Virus record (IMG/VR): IMGVR_UViG_3300044859_002374
Coordinates: 1-64,000 of that record
From: a virus
Reading direction: 5' to 3' (one strand)
DNA: 64,000 nucleotides
This document shows, one piece after another, positions 36,097 to 45,297 of this stretch. A model generated the notes under the pieces. The model was not told the origin of the DNA. It searched no databases and saw only the letters and a program-made list of their open reading frames with translations. The number at the start of each line of letters is the position of its first letter. Within the stretch, counting starts at the first letter, position 1. A program made the position numbers and the translations under genes.

Positions 36097-36098
36097 AT

Positions 36099-37103
36099 AT
36101 GAGCGTAGTATTATCTGAGAGTTCTATTTTTATTGGTTCAAAGCCAATGGCATTACAACAGTTGTCTAGCAGTCATCCTGGATATACAATTGTAAGTGTC
36201 TTCAATTTAGAATCTCAAATAAAGAATTACTCTAAGTTTTTCGATTCAGACAAACTATTTTTAGTAGATAATCCAAGCAATGATCAAATAAAAATCATAG
36301 GACAACTGAACAACAACCAATACCATTTGTTTTTCGATGATGAAAGTTTTGATGGTAGAAATAGTTTTATTTCAAAAATAAAAAAATCTGGAAAAATATT
36401 TGATTATTCTTTTCCGATGTTTGGCGATGTTCAATCTCTCAAAAGATGTTGCTACAAAGAAGTAAAAAGTTTAGATATAAAAATAGATCAGCCATGTTAT
36501 GAATGGATAATAAATAATTGTCCAACATACAGAATAAAATCTAAAACTGCTGGCAATAAGAAAGAGAAAATTGTTTACGATCTTGATTTATTATTTCAAG
36601 AACTTAGAAAGCATGCATCTGTTAAGAATGAAGTAAAACTTGAAGACATTGAAAATTCTCTTTTTGACAACAACACTGATATTTTTGAATTTATTGATCA
36701 CTTGATTAATAAAAATGAAGATGTGTACGATACATGCAACAATCTATGCAGCGCAATTGGCGAACAAGGTTTGCTATTAATTTTGCTTTCACAGCTATAT
36801 TTTTTATTAGTAGTTTCAGACTGTAAAGAAAAAAATATTTATGATGCTAATAAAGTTGCAGAGATTTTAGAATGTAAAGATTTATTAGGCAAATATTTGG
36901 GCGAAAATTGGGTCCCTAGTGAGTTTATAATCAAAACTCAGAATCCAATCCGAATAAAGATTCAGATGGGTAAAACAACACCTTCTGTTGCTAAAATAGC
37001 ATACATGATTGAGCAAGTAGTATATACAATTAAGGATTTGAGAAATAGTGGCTCTAAAAATCATTCATTATTCTTGATGATTAATAAAATCCTTAGTGTA
37101 TAA
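36099..37103 (+). CDS. Clamp loader delta subunit-like (HolA-like)
   Basis: The protein has 334 residues and starts 2 bases after the clamp gene. It has no Walker A, as expected for delta. The order fits HolA: an N-terminal domain with 'KLFLVDNPSNDQIKIIG', a middle part with 'YDLDLLFQELRKHASVKNEVKLEDIENSL ... IFEFIDHLINKN' (the typical 'dl..l..EL.KL' and 'ifdlldail' segments), and a helical C-terminus with 'GEQGLLLILLSQLYFLLVVSD'. It would bind and open the beta clamp. Sequence similarity is weak; context next to the clamp is the main support. Confidence 0.6.
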   Translation: MSVVLSESSIFIGSKPMALQQLSSSHPGYTIVSVFNLESQIKNYSKFFDSDKLFLVDNPSNDQIKIIGQLNNNQYHLFFDDESFDGRNSFISKIKKSGKIFDYSFPMFGDVQSLKRCCYKEVKSLDIKIDQPCYEWIINNCPTYRIKSKTAGNKKEKIVYDLDLLFQELRKHASVKNEVKLEDIENSLFDNNTDIFEFIDHLINKNEDVYDTCNNLCSAIGEQGLLLILLSQLYFLLVVSDCKEKNIYDANKVAEILECKDLLGKYLGENWVPSEFIIKTQNPIRIKIQMGKTTPSVAKIAYMIEQVVYTIKDLRNSGSKNHSLFLMINKILSV

Positions 37104-37110
37104 AATTTTT

Positions 37111-37677
37111 GTGTATGAAGATCGCTACGAATATATAAATGAACTTATTTCAAAAGTAAAAGACAATGATGGCTCTGCTTTAGGAGAATTATATGATTTC
37201 TACAAGCCATTATTTATTTGTGCAATACAAAGATGTATTCAAAAAGAATTGAAATTGTCACCATATCGAGAAGATATGCTTCAAGAATCTTTATTAGTTC
37301 TTAAAAAAATAGTTGATCAGTACAATCCAAATCTTACTTATTTCTCATATTTTTTATCAACAAGAATAGATATCAACTTATATAGATCTTGTGTCGATAA
37401 ATATTTAGATCATGCTGACTATGAAAGCGATGTAGTTGTTGAAGAACATTCCACTGATCCATTCAACAGGATTGAAACTGTTATTTCACTACATTCTGCA
37501 ATCAATAAGTTAAATGAAAAACAAAAAGAAGCAATTGAGCTTTATTTTTTTGAAGGTTTAGATCAAGAAGAAGCATCGTTAAAGCTAAATATTTCCCAAA
37601 GTTCTTTCTCTAAAAGATTGCAGAGAGCCTTGGGAAATATCAAAGTTATCTTGGGAGAAGATTTTTTATCTTTTTGA
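37111..37677 (+). CDS. Small sigma-70 family factor (ECF-like)
   Basis: About 188 residues from the GTG at 37111, which stands 6 bases after TATAAA (37099-37104), so a leaderless start is likely; GTG 37096 is an alternative inside the previous gene. Region 2 is 'NDGSALGELYDFYKPLFICAIQRC', 'YREDMLQESLLVLKKIVDQYNP', 'YFSYFLSTRIDINLYRS'. Region 4 is 'LNEKQKEAIELYFFEGLDQEEASLKLNISQSSFSKRLQRAL', a typical helix-turn-helix. It is a second clear phage sigma factor. Its end overlaps the convergent leftward gene by about 12 bases. Confidence 0.8.
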   Translation: MYEDRYEYINELISKVKDNDGSALGELYDFYKPLFICAIQRCIQKELKLSPYREDMLQESLLVLKKIVDQYNPNLTYFSYFLSTRIDINLYRSCVDKYLDHADYESDVVVEEHSTDPFNRIETVISLHSAINKLNEKQKEAIELYFFEGLDQEEASLKLNISQSSFSKRLQRALGNIKVILGEDFLSF

Positions 37678-40479
37678 TCTGTTATGATTATAGACTGACG
37701 CAGTTTTATCTGTCTTGAATGGATCATCTGCATCAATAGTTATTTTAGATTGAGGCATTGGCTTTACAGGCTCTATTCCTGGAAAATTTCCCTTAGGTCT
37801 TTTTCTGTTTTCTGGACTATTTGGATCCGTCCCCTTTTCCCAAGTCCAAGAATCAGCTGGTAAAGCCTTGCCCATGAATGATGGAATAATTTCATCAATT
37901 TTTCTTCCACCAGGAATTGGTTTAGATTGTCCAATCATAAATTCAGTAATATCAGAAATATCGGAAGCTGTAGGCAATTCAGGTTCGACGGATGGTTTTT
38001 CTGAAGATTTAGGTCTATCAGGATCATCTACATTCAGGACATCGGGTCCTAATAAACCTTCAGCTACAGCATTGCTTATTTTTGTAAAATAATCTTTCAA
38101 ATAACCTTTTAAAACAGAAGTAGATACATTTTCAACATCAACAATAAGTTCTTGACCAACTTTTATCAAATCAGTTTCTGCTTCATAAAGTTCCTTCTCG
38201 AGATTAATTCTTTTTAAATATTCGTATTCAGGAAGACTTTCTAATTGTTTTTTAAGTCTATTCTTTTTGCTAATCAAACCTTTTCTTTTTTCTCTTTTAT
38301 CAGCAACTGTAAATAAATCATGAAAAATCATTTCAAGTTTTATTCTTTGCCTTGCAAGAATTTTTGATATAGCCTCAAGAGGGTCTGGTAGTTCAATTTC
38401 TGTTCCATCAGATTTTTTTAATTTACCAAAATTTTCTTTTCTAAATTCTGGTGTTTCATCTTGCATCATTAATCTTCTTAGATTAGTACCACCAGACATT
38501 AAGTGTATTTTTTCATTAACAATGTCGTGAATCCATTGTTCTTTAGCAGCTTCATATATTTTTTTAGAAACAGTTAGATTTCTAATTCTAGAATCAAATA
38601 AATTATATAAATAAGGAATATCTCCATGTACTCTTGCATACAATTCTGCCGGATCCATAATATAAGCTTCACCTTCAGTAAGCTCTGGATTTAATTCTTG
38701 CGGTTCCATTAGCATAACATCACCAACAGCAAGATATTGTAATGCATGTGCAATTTCATGTCTTCTAGTAGATTCTGTAAACCTAAAAGCTTCAAATCCT
38801 AAATTTTCTGATAGCTGTTTATGATGTTCTAAAGAGTCATATGCATCAGTTCTAATTACAATTGCTGGAACAGGTTGTCCTGAAGGTGTAGGAAACCTTG
38901 GTACAAATAAACCTCTCCATAATCCACTTACAAAATCTACACCTTGAATTTGAAATTTGGTAATATTTTTTGATTCTAAAAAAACTTTTAATTGATTTGC
39001 ATCAAATTCTAGAATTATCATATTAGATGCATATTTTTCCAAATCTTCTTTAGAAATAGATGTAAATAATCTTTCTTGCTCCATTCTGTCTAAATAACTA
39101 ATTTGCCATTCTGTAAAGATTTTTGCTGCAGAAACCTGCAATTCATATTCTTTCATTTCTTCTGGAGATGCATTTGAAGGTTTTTCAGGCTTTTTATATT
39201 CTGATGAGTAATCACGATTAAAATCTCTTACAAAAGGATCTAGTTTCTTAATTACATTTGTGTCTATAGCATTTTGTAATAAAGACAGTCCATCTTTTAA
39301 AATTGATTGTTGAGCTTCAATTGCTGATTGATTAATATTTTGGAGTGATGTAGCGTTTAATCTTGCCAATGCATCTTCTGAGAAATTCTTAATTTTTTCA
39401 GGATTTTTTGTTAAGTAGTTTTGCATTACTTCAACTGTTGAAAAACCCTTATACAACCATAGATCTTTTATATTTTCGCCTTGATTTTGACAATATTCAA
39501 CAAACATATCATCTTTTAATAATTTTTCGATATTAGATTTAGTTAAGTAAAATGAAGATAAAAATTTATAAACAATCTCTAAAAGAGATTTGGTTATTTC
39601 ATAATCATTATTATTTTTAACCACTTTGTTTCTTAGATAAAGATATATTTCTAATTGATCATCAGTCTGGACATTATAAATAATATCTTTAATAGATTTT
39701 CCATCTAAACTAGATCCTGTCAATCCATCTACAAAAGAAAATAAATCTGTAAATTTCAAACCAGAAAGAGAAAATGATTTAAGATAATCAGAAATTTCTA
39801 ACAAATTATCTTTTGTGGCTATGTCACTTTTCAAATAAAATAAAACACTGTCTAAAGATTTAAAATATCCAAGTTTAGGATATTTATCAATTGCACGTTC
39901 TATTATCTGATTTCTAGCATAATCATCTGCATTAACACCATGATTTTTGACATCGTCACCTCTCATGATGTACATCATGCAACTATTTTCAATGTTAATA
40001 TTATTTGCAGTTAATAAATTCAATGTTTCGTATCTCATTGAAATTAAATTTTTCATTGACATTGTCATTGCTTTTTCACTTGAAACTGGTGTGCCAATTT
40101 CGATTTTATTATAAGGATTATCAGTTTCATAATTTTTTGCACATTGAGCTAAGAAATTAGTAATGATAAGTGTGTCTGCGTTTGGAGATCCAGTGTGCCT
40201 AAGCTGATCAACTACAAACGTAATTAATTGTTTGCAAAACCATCTAAGATCAGAACCTTTATTTTTATCTCTTGAATAAATATCCAAGATTCTTGTATTT
40301 TTAGCATACTTAATAAAATTTATTAGGTCATAAACGGTAGGCATTTTATCATGAGAGTTAAAATTGTATTTTTTAAATGTATCCTGGAATGAACCAGTCC
40401 AATCGATACCCTCACTACTTAAGACATCAAAGGCTTCCATTGCCTTTACAGTTTTTTTATGAATGCTAAAATTCCACAT
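37666..40479 (-). CDS. Large protein with zinc metalloprotease motif, probably virion-associated
   Basis: The protein has 937 residues, leftward. The first 500 residues are helical and unrecognised. A zincin motif HEIAH lies at 574-578 ('STRRHEIAHALQYLAVG') with 'DPAELYARVHGD' 34 residues on, giving Glu612 as a likely third ligand (gluzincin-like spacing). After a coiled-coil stretch (about 730-800) the C-terminal 150 residues are proline-rich and disordered, ending with 'DKTASVYNHN'. A virion or ejected protein that cleaves a host or phage protein is a reasonable guess. It is convergent with the small sigma gene and divergent from 40628. The protease motif is clear; the substrate is unknown. 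Confidence 0.75.
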   Translation of the reverse strand: MWNFSIHKKTVKAMEAFDVLSSEGIDWTGSFQDTFKKYNFNSHDKMPTVYDLINFIKYAKNTRILDIYSRDKNKGSDLRWFCKQLITFVVDQLRHTGSPNADTLIITNFLAQCAKNYETDNPYNKIEIGTPVSSEKAMTMSMKNLISMRYETLNLLTANNINIENSCMMYIMRGDDVKNHGVNADDYARNQIIERAIDKYPKLGYFKSLDSVLFYLKSDIATKDNLLEISDYLKSFSLSGLKFTDLFSFVDGLTGSSLDGKSIKDIIYNVQTDDQLEIYLYLRNKVVKNNNDYEITKSLLEIVYKFLSSFYLTKSNIEKLLKDDMFVEYCQNQGENIKDLWLYKGFSTVEVMQNYLTKNPEKIKNFSEDALARLNATSLQNINQSAIEAQQSILKDGLSLLQNAIDTNVIKKLDPFVRDFNRDYSSEYKKPEKPSNASPEEMKEYELQVSAAKIFTEWQISYLDRMEQERLFTSISKEDLEKYASNMIILEFDANQLKVFLESKNITKFQIQGVDFVSGLWRGLFVPRFPTPSGQPVPAIVIRTDAYDSLEHHKQLSENLGFEAFRFTESTRRHEIAHALQYLAVGDVMLMEPQELNPELTEGEAYIMDPAELYARVHGDIPYLYNLFDSRIRNLTVSKKIYEAAKEQWIHDIVNEKIHLMSGGTNLRRLMMQDETPEFRKENFGKLKKSDGTEIELPDPLEAISKILARQRIKLEMIFHDLFTVADKREKRKGLISKKNRLKKQLESLPEYEYLKRINLEKELYEAETDLIKVGQELIVDVENVSTSVLKGYLKDYFTKISNAVAEGLLGPDVLNVDDPDRPKSSEKPSVEPELPTASDISDITEFMIGQSKPIPGGRKIDEIIPSFMGKALPADSWTWEKGTDPNSPENRKRPKGNFPGIEPVKPMPQSKITIDADDPFKTDKTASVYNHNRSKR

Positions 40480-40566
40480 AATACTGATATTATTTTACAA
40501 TCTAACTATAATTACCTATGGAATATATTTTATAATTCTTTGTATTATATTGATATGTTCCACAAA

Positions 40567-40606
40567 AACCCTTGACATACAACATTCTTGTCTAGGGTTA
40601 TTTTTA
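40567..40606 (+). promoter_or_regulatory. Inverted repeat with T-rich tail in the divergent spacer (operator or attenuator)
   Basis: AACCCTTGACA (40567-40577) and TGTCTAGGGTT (40589-40599) pair over 11 bases with one mismatch, followed by ATTTTTATTT. A consensus -35, TTGACA, lies in the left arm. It stands between two divergent genes, where a simple terminator is not needed, so an operator or leader attenuator for the gene at 40628 is more likely. The -10 is not clear. Confidence 0.5.
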
Positions 40607-40627
40607 TTTAAAAGGGGAGAAGTCACT

Positions 40628-41341
40628 GTGGTTGAAAAAAACATATCCGATGACATGATTTATAATTGGCGCAATGAGTTGCGTACACTTAGTGATGGCG
40701 CATTTGTTGTAGCCAGTTCCCAAGCTGAAAAATATGCTAGCCAAGGATTTTCCAAATCAGAAGTTGTAGAGTTATTAGCTGCAGACAATTTCGATTTAGA
40801 ATTAGCAGACAGAGTTGCTTCTAATTTATTTAATGAGCCTACATCTGCTCAAAAAGAAGTTATTAGTGTCGCTATAGTTCCAACAAAATATGCAGATTGT
40901 ATTCCGGTAATTGAAAAATCACTTGAAAAATACAGTGCAAGAGAATTTGTAAAAAGACTTTGTTCAGGTACATATTCAATCGTAAAAGCTGATGAGCGTG
41001 GTTTAGGATTTTGGCAAAGAGTTGCTGAAATTGCTAAATCTTCTGATCAAGGCAAGGGACATTTGCATGTAGCATTAAAACCTTGGGTAGAAGAAGCATT
41101 GTTAAATTCAGTGTTAATTGCTCAAAAAGAAAGTGCAGAAATTAAAACTGCATCTTCAAATAAATATGTTGTAAGCATGAGAAAAGGTTCAGCAGAAGTA
41201 GATTTATCAAATGGAACATCAACAAGTGAAAAATTTACAAAAGGAAATTATGCAGATTTCGGCATCGCAGATGAGTATATAGTTTCTGCTGCTGATCAAG
41301 TCTCTCCATATTTGAGACTTAAAAGAGCGCTATCTGATTAG
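40628..41341 (+). CDS. Protein of unknown function upstream of terminase
   Basis: About 237 residues from GTG 40628, chosen because GGGGAG lies 8 bases upstream; the open frame extends further left without a ribosome site. It is mostly helical ('SQAEKYASQGFSKSEVVELLAADNFDLELADRVASNLF') with 'IKTASSNKYVVSMRKGSAEVDLSNG' near the C-terminus. It lies just before the terminase genes. It may be a head or virion protein. No family is recognised. Confidence 0.65.
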   Translation: MVEKNISDDMIYNWRNELRTLSDGAFVVASSQAEKYASQGFSKSEVVELLAADNFDLELADRVASNLFNEPTSAQKEVISVAIVPTKYADCIPVIEKSLEKYSAREFVKRLCSGTYSIVKADERGLGFWQRVAEIAKSSDQGKGHLHVALKPWVEEALLNSVLIAQKESAEIKTASSNKYVVSMRKGSAEVDLSNGTSTSEKFTKGNYADFGIADEYIVSAADQVSPYLRLKRALSD

Positions 41342-41406
41342 TATTCATCCTAAAAAATGCACAAGCCGCTCTAGTAGTGGCTTGTTCTGCTTTGTATAAA
41401 GCCATT

Positions 41407-42096
41407 ATGCAAGATAATAATAAAGAAGAGATTGTTGATGCTATCATTCCTGCTGTAGATAAAACAATAGATAAACCTTCTAGAATGTTCAAGGATTTGA
41501 AAGAAGGAGATAGACCCTTATCTCCTCTTCCTCCTGACAATATGAGTGATATTCAATATCCTCAGTTTATTGAACCAAGATGTTCACTTTGTACTTCAGC
41601 TTTTAGAGACTTAGCTGAACATGTATATCTTGAAAGTGGTAAAAAGCCACAATCAGTAATCAATTTTTTCCACAAGTATTTTGATGCAAAACTTAACTGG
41701 GTTCAAGTTAACACACACATGGACCAGCATTGTGATTTTAAGAAAATTGCAACTTCAGGTCTGAAGAATTATGAGCAAAGAGAAGAATTAATTGCTCCTT
41801 GGATTTTTAGAGAACATCAATTAGCACTTACAGCTTTACTTGTGGAGCTTGACGATGTTCGTGGAATGGATTGTTCCAAAAATAATGATATGAAGCTCAA
41901 AAGAGCAGCAATGGTTGAAAAACTAATTACAAAAATTTTATATCTAAAAGAAGCAAGAGATAATCAAGGTATCTATGCTATAAATATTTTTGATGTACTT
42001 GTCAAACTCCATGAAAAAATGGATTCTGAAACTGATAAAAGAATTATTAGGGAAGAAATACAAACCCTGAAGAGCAAAATTCAATCTGACAACTAA
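41407..42096 (+). CDS. Putative small terminase subunit
   Basis: About 229 residues from the ATG at 41407, which follows TATAAA (41395-41400) by six bases with no ribosome site; a GTG at 41377 is an alternative. A possible zinc site 'RCSLCTSAFRDLAEHVYLE' with 'HMDQHC' sits in the first half, followed by a long helical region. Its stop overlaps the large terminase ATG (TAATG). The call rests on position directly upstream of TerL, size and the helical build; no terS sequence motif is recognised. If correct, it recognises phage DNA and regulates TerL. Confidence 0.5.
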   Translation: MQDNNKEEIVDAIIPAVDKTIDKPSRMFKDLKEGDRPLSPLPPDNMSDIQYPQFIEPRCSLCTSAFRDLAEHVYLESGKKPQSVINFFHKYFDAKLNWVQVNTHMDQHCDFKKIATSGLKNYEQREELIAPWIFREHQLALTALLVELDDVRGMDCSKNNDMKLKRAAMVEKLITKILYLKEARDNQGIYAINIFDVLVKLHEKMDSETDKRIIREEIQTLKSKIQSDN

Positions 42097-44219
42097 TGAG
42101 AAAACCAAATCCGCAGAAATTAGCGCAACATGACCTCAAAAGTCAACTTATGCAGCAAGCTAATGAAGTTTCTCAATTCTTCAAAGACACTGGCTATGCA
42201 TCTGAGTTTGACGATATCATTTTGCCAAGTGCCAGAACTGATATATCCCCTCCAAAAAAACCAGAGAAGACAAGATTTAACCCTGATCAAATCGTAGACA
42301 TCATAACATTTATAGAACACCCTTATTTTTGTAATCTGAAGCCACATCCTTGGCAAAGATTGATTCTCAAGTGTTTTTATATGGGGCAAGAAGGAAATGA
42401 AAATTTAGAAATTCAAGATGTTCCTTTAGAAGAAAGAAATGGATGCGAAGGGTGCGTTTGGAAACATATCAAGGACAATGAGGAAGATACTTTAAGAAAA
42501 AAGAAACTTGGTAAAATAGTAAAACCACTTTTTACAGTTGATAACTCTCCATGTCTTGAATGCGTTAATTTAGATGATGATGTCAGAATAAAAAGATATG
42601 AAGATGCAAAAGAAGAAGCTACAAACTTTGATGCAATCAGACTTGTAGATAAATTATCAGATAGACCTGTTATTGATGGTTTTCAATCAGAAAAAGATCT
42701 TTTGTTTTCTGATGAAATAGATTCCAAACTAAGACATCAAATATACGAGAAATGTACAAATAGATACAAATTTCAAGAACTTGTACTGGTACTTGGAAGA
42801 CGTAGTGGAAAATCATTCTTAGTCTCAGCTATTGCACTTTATGAACTGTACAGATTGATTTCTATGGGTCATCCACAAGCCAGATATGGTTTAATGGAAT
42901 TTGATCAAATTGTTTTATTGAATGTTGCTAAAAATGAAGAACAAGCAAAGAATGCTATCTTCTCAAAAATCAAACAAACAGTACTAGCCTCGCCATATTT
43001 CAATCCATTTATTGGCAAAGACACTGAACTTGAAATGAGATTCCTTACAGACCATGATATTAAGGAAAATGAACGCCGTACTGCTCAAGGGTTAAATCCA
43101 TTTTCTGGTTCTTTAACTTTAAAATGTGGTTCTTCAAGTGCATCAGGTCTTGTTGGTCTAACTTGCTGGTGCATAATCATGGACGAAATTGCTGCTATGG
43201 CAGGTGATAATCCCGATTCAGGATTAGATTACGCATTATATGATGATTTGAAGCCATCTCTTGCAACCTTTGGAAAAGACGGAAAGATGATGATGCTTTC
43301 AAACCCCAAAGGACCTATTGGGTTATTGCACGACTTGCATGAAAACAGAGTTGAAGATCCTACGACTTTGATAATGAGATTGCCAACATGGTTAGCAAAT
43401 CCGAATATTGGGAAAGAATTTTTAGATAACGAAAAAAAGAAAAATCCATCAGAATTTCAAATGCAATATGGGGCTGAATTTGGTGCATCTTCTCAAGATC
43501 CTATGTTTATGGCTGATTTGATTAATTCTATGTTCAGTAGCATGAGTATGGTCAAAAGAAAAGAATATGCTGACAATATGTTTGAATATTATTGTCATTT
43601 AGATCCTGCTAGAACATCAGATTATTATGCATTGTGTGTTGCTCATACAGAGCCTATGTATGGAACTGTAGGTCCTGATAATAGACCACTTAAGCGAGTA
43701 GTTATTGATCACATTCACTTTTGGAATCCAATGTCCAAAAATCAACCAATTGACACTAGAGAAGTTGAAGATTATGTCATTGATCTTCATAAAAGATTTA
43801 GATTTAAACAAGTTAGTGTTGATCAATGGAATTCACAATCTTCAATTATAAGATTGAAAACTGCTGGAATAAATATTGTTGAAAAACATTTTAATAAACA
43901 ATACAAAGAAGATATTTACACTGAATTAAGTCAATTAATTAGAGAAGAAAGAATTGACATGTATGATATTTCAGGTGGTAGTTATCTTGATATGCGTGGT
44001 GAAAGACAACCACTTAATGAAGTGCAAGAAGCTAAAATCCAATTTCAATTTTTACAAAAGAAATGGAAAGGCAAAAGATATTACATCGAGTCTTTGTCAG
44101 GATACAAAGATGACATTTGCGATGCTGTAGCTGCTGTATCTTATGAATGTTTAACATCAAAAATAATTATAAGACTTCCTAATGCAAGATTGATGAATTT
44201 AGGTGGAAGGTTTAGATAA
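42096..44219 (+). CDS. terL: Large terminase subunit
   Basis: The protein has 707 residues. The packaging ATPase has Walker A GRRSGKS (234-240), Walker B 'WCIIMDEIAAM' and a coupling motif 'MMLSNPKGP'. The RNase H-like nuclease follows with 'HLDPARTSDYYAL', 'QVSVDQWNS' and 'YKDDICDAVAAV', supplying the metal-binding aspartates. It pumps and cuts phage DNA at the portal. An oddity is a four-cysteine insertion in the N-terminal part (Cys117, Cys120, Cys153, Cys156) that could bind zinc. It is longer than most TerL proteins (about 450-600). Confidence 0.93.
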   Translation: MRKPNPQKLAQHDLKSQLMQQANEVSQFFKDTGYASEFDDIILPSARTDISPPKKPEKTRFNPDQIVDIITFIEHPYFCNLKPHPWQRLILKCFYMGQEGNENLEIQDVPLEERNGCEGCVWKHIKDNEEDTLRKKKLGKIVKPLFTVDNSPCLECVNLDDDVRIKRYEDAKEEATNFDAIRLVDKLSDRPVIDGFQSEKDLLFSDEIDSKLRHQIYEKCTNRYKFQELVLVLGRRSGKSFLVSAIALYELYRLISMGHPQARYGLMEFDQIVLLNVAKNEEQAKNAIFSKIKQTVLASPYFNPFIGKDTELEMRFLTDHDIKENERRTAQGLNPFSGSLTLKCGSSSASGLVGLTCWCIIMDEIAAMAGDNPDSGLDYALYDDLKPSLATFGKDGKMMMLSNPKGPIGLLHDLHENRVEDPTTLIMRLPTWLANPNIGKEFLDNEKKKNPSEFQMQYGAEFGASSQDPMFMADLINSMFSSMSMVKRKEYADNMFEYYCHLDPARTSDYYALCVAHTEPMYGTVGPDNRPLKRVVIDHIHFWNPMSKNQPIDTREVEDYVIDLHKRFRFKQVSVDQWNSQSSIIRLKTAGINIVEKHFNKQYKEDIYTELSQLIREERIDMYDISGGSYLDMRGERQPLNEVQEAKIQFQFLQKKWKGKRYYIESLSGYKDDICDAVAAVSYECLTSKIIIRLPNARLMNLGGRFR
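44190..44218 (+). promoter_or_regulatory. Candidate promoter at the end of terL
   Basis: TTGATG (44190-44195), 17 bases, TAGATA (44213-44218), then seven bases and the ATG at 44226. It lies inside the terL coding end and would give a leaderless mRNA for the next gene. Confidence 0.45.
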
Positions 44220-44225
44220 ATTTTT

Positions 44226-45281
44226 ATGGAAAAAAACATTATGTCTTCAAATAATATCAAAACCGCACAATTTGGTGGCGTAGGTGGTGGTGGTAATGGA
44301 TCACCTTTCTCTCCTGGTCGTAGCCCTTTTGGAAGGGGTGGCACCAATCGTGGTGGTTCTGAGCTTAATATTTATGTTGATGAAGACGACAGTTTTGAAA
44401 AAATTCTTTCAAAAACCCATATTTATTTAGATCAATATAATGTAAATGATGAAAATATTGAGAAACAACTTTCTGTTCAACACACATATACCGATGGTGA
44501 TCTTAATTACGAATTGTCTTCCACTGAAAGACTAAAATTAAAATTAAGAATGCAACTTCACAATTACAAAAAATCTTTGGAAGACCATGCATCAAGTTTA
44601 ATCAAAAATAGCCCAGCATATATCAAAGAAAACTTTCATGCTAAACCTGAACACTTAAGAACAATGGAAGAAAGTTTAGCTGAGAGAAGGCATTTTGATG
44701 ACAGCAAAAAAAGAGCTCACGAATACGAAGATAAAGTTCCTGATCAAATAAAACCTCAAAGACGACATGATGTAATCTCTTCTAACAATCCAAACAGAAC
44801 TGCAAAAGAATATGGTTTTGTTCATGATCCTCAAGATTATGACTATCCTGTAAAGAGACGTAATAGGTTTACTGTAAAGCCAGAAGGTGAGCCAAATAAT
44901 CAATTTGATGAATATCAATTTCATTCTTTTCCAGATGGACAATATAAAGTTTTAGATGGTTTAGCAGGTTTCGAAGGTCTTGAAGAATACTTAAATGAAG
45001 GTAATCAAGCTAACAGATCTTATCAAGACACATCGGGATACAATGAAGAGACCATGCTAAGAAATCCATATCCAGATACAAAAGCTAATGTTGTTCCAAT
45101 GCAAGAGATGGGTAAAAAAATTCAAATGAATCCTAAAGAAATAAGTATTTTCAATCAGCATGGCAAGTCTTTTCCTGGAAATTATTATGATTATAATGAC
45201 ATGGGTGGAGAAGATAAGGGTGTTGAAGAAATTTATGATGGGATTGGACTATATGGGCACTTTTCACCAAACCCAAGTTAA
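44226..45281 (+). CDS. Probable virion protein of unknown function
   Basis: The protein has 351 residues from ATG 44226; ATG 44241 is also possible. The N-terminus has 'IKTAQFGGVGGGGNGSPFSPGRSPFGRGG', a Gly/Ser/Arg-rich flexible stretch, followed by a helical charged part and a polar Asn/Asp/Tyr-rich half. It lies between large terminase and the mutase gene. The composition fits a flexible head or neck protein. No family is recognised. Confidence 0.65.
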   Translation: MEKNIMSSNNIKTAQFGGVGGGGNGSPFSPGRSPFGRGGTNRGGSELNIYVDEDDSFEKILSKTHIYLDQYNVNDENIEKQLSVQHTYTDGDLNYELSSTERLKLKLRMQLHNYKKSLEDHASSLIKNSPAYIKENFHAKPEHLRTMEESLAERRHFDDSKKRAHEYEDKVPDQIKPQRRHDVISSNNPNRTAKEYGFVHDPQDYDYPVKRRNRFTVKPEGEPNNQFDEYQFHSFPDGQYKVLDGLAGFEGLEEYLNEGNQANRSYQDTSGYNEETMLRNPYPDTKANVVPMQEMGKKIQMNPKEISIFNQHGKSFPGNYYDYNDMGGEDKGVEEIYDGIGLYGHFSPNPS

Positions 45282-45297
45282 TATGTAAAATAATCAT

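Noticed and set aside
40463-40627. Upstream extension of the gene at 40628 as an N-terminal membrane segment
   Set aside because: The hydrophobic stretch comes from AT-rich spacer containing the inverted repeat; the GTG at 40628 has a strong ribosome site.
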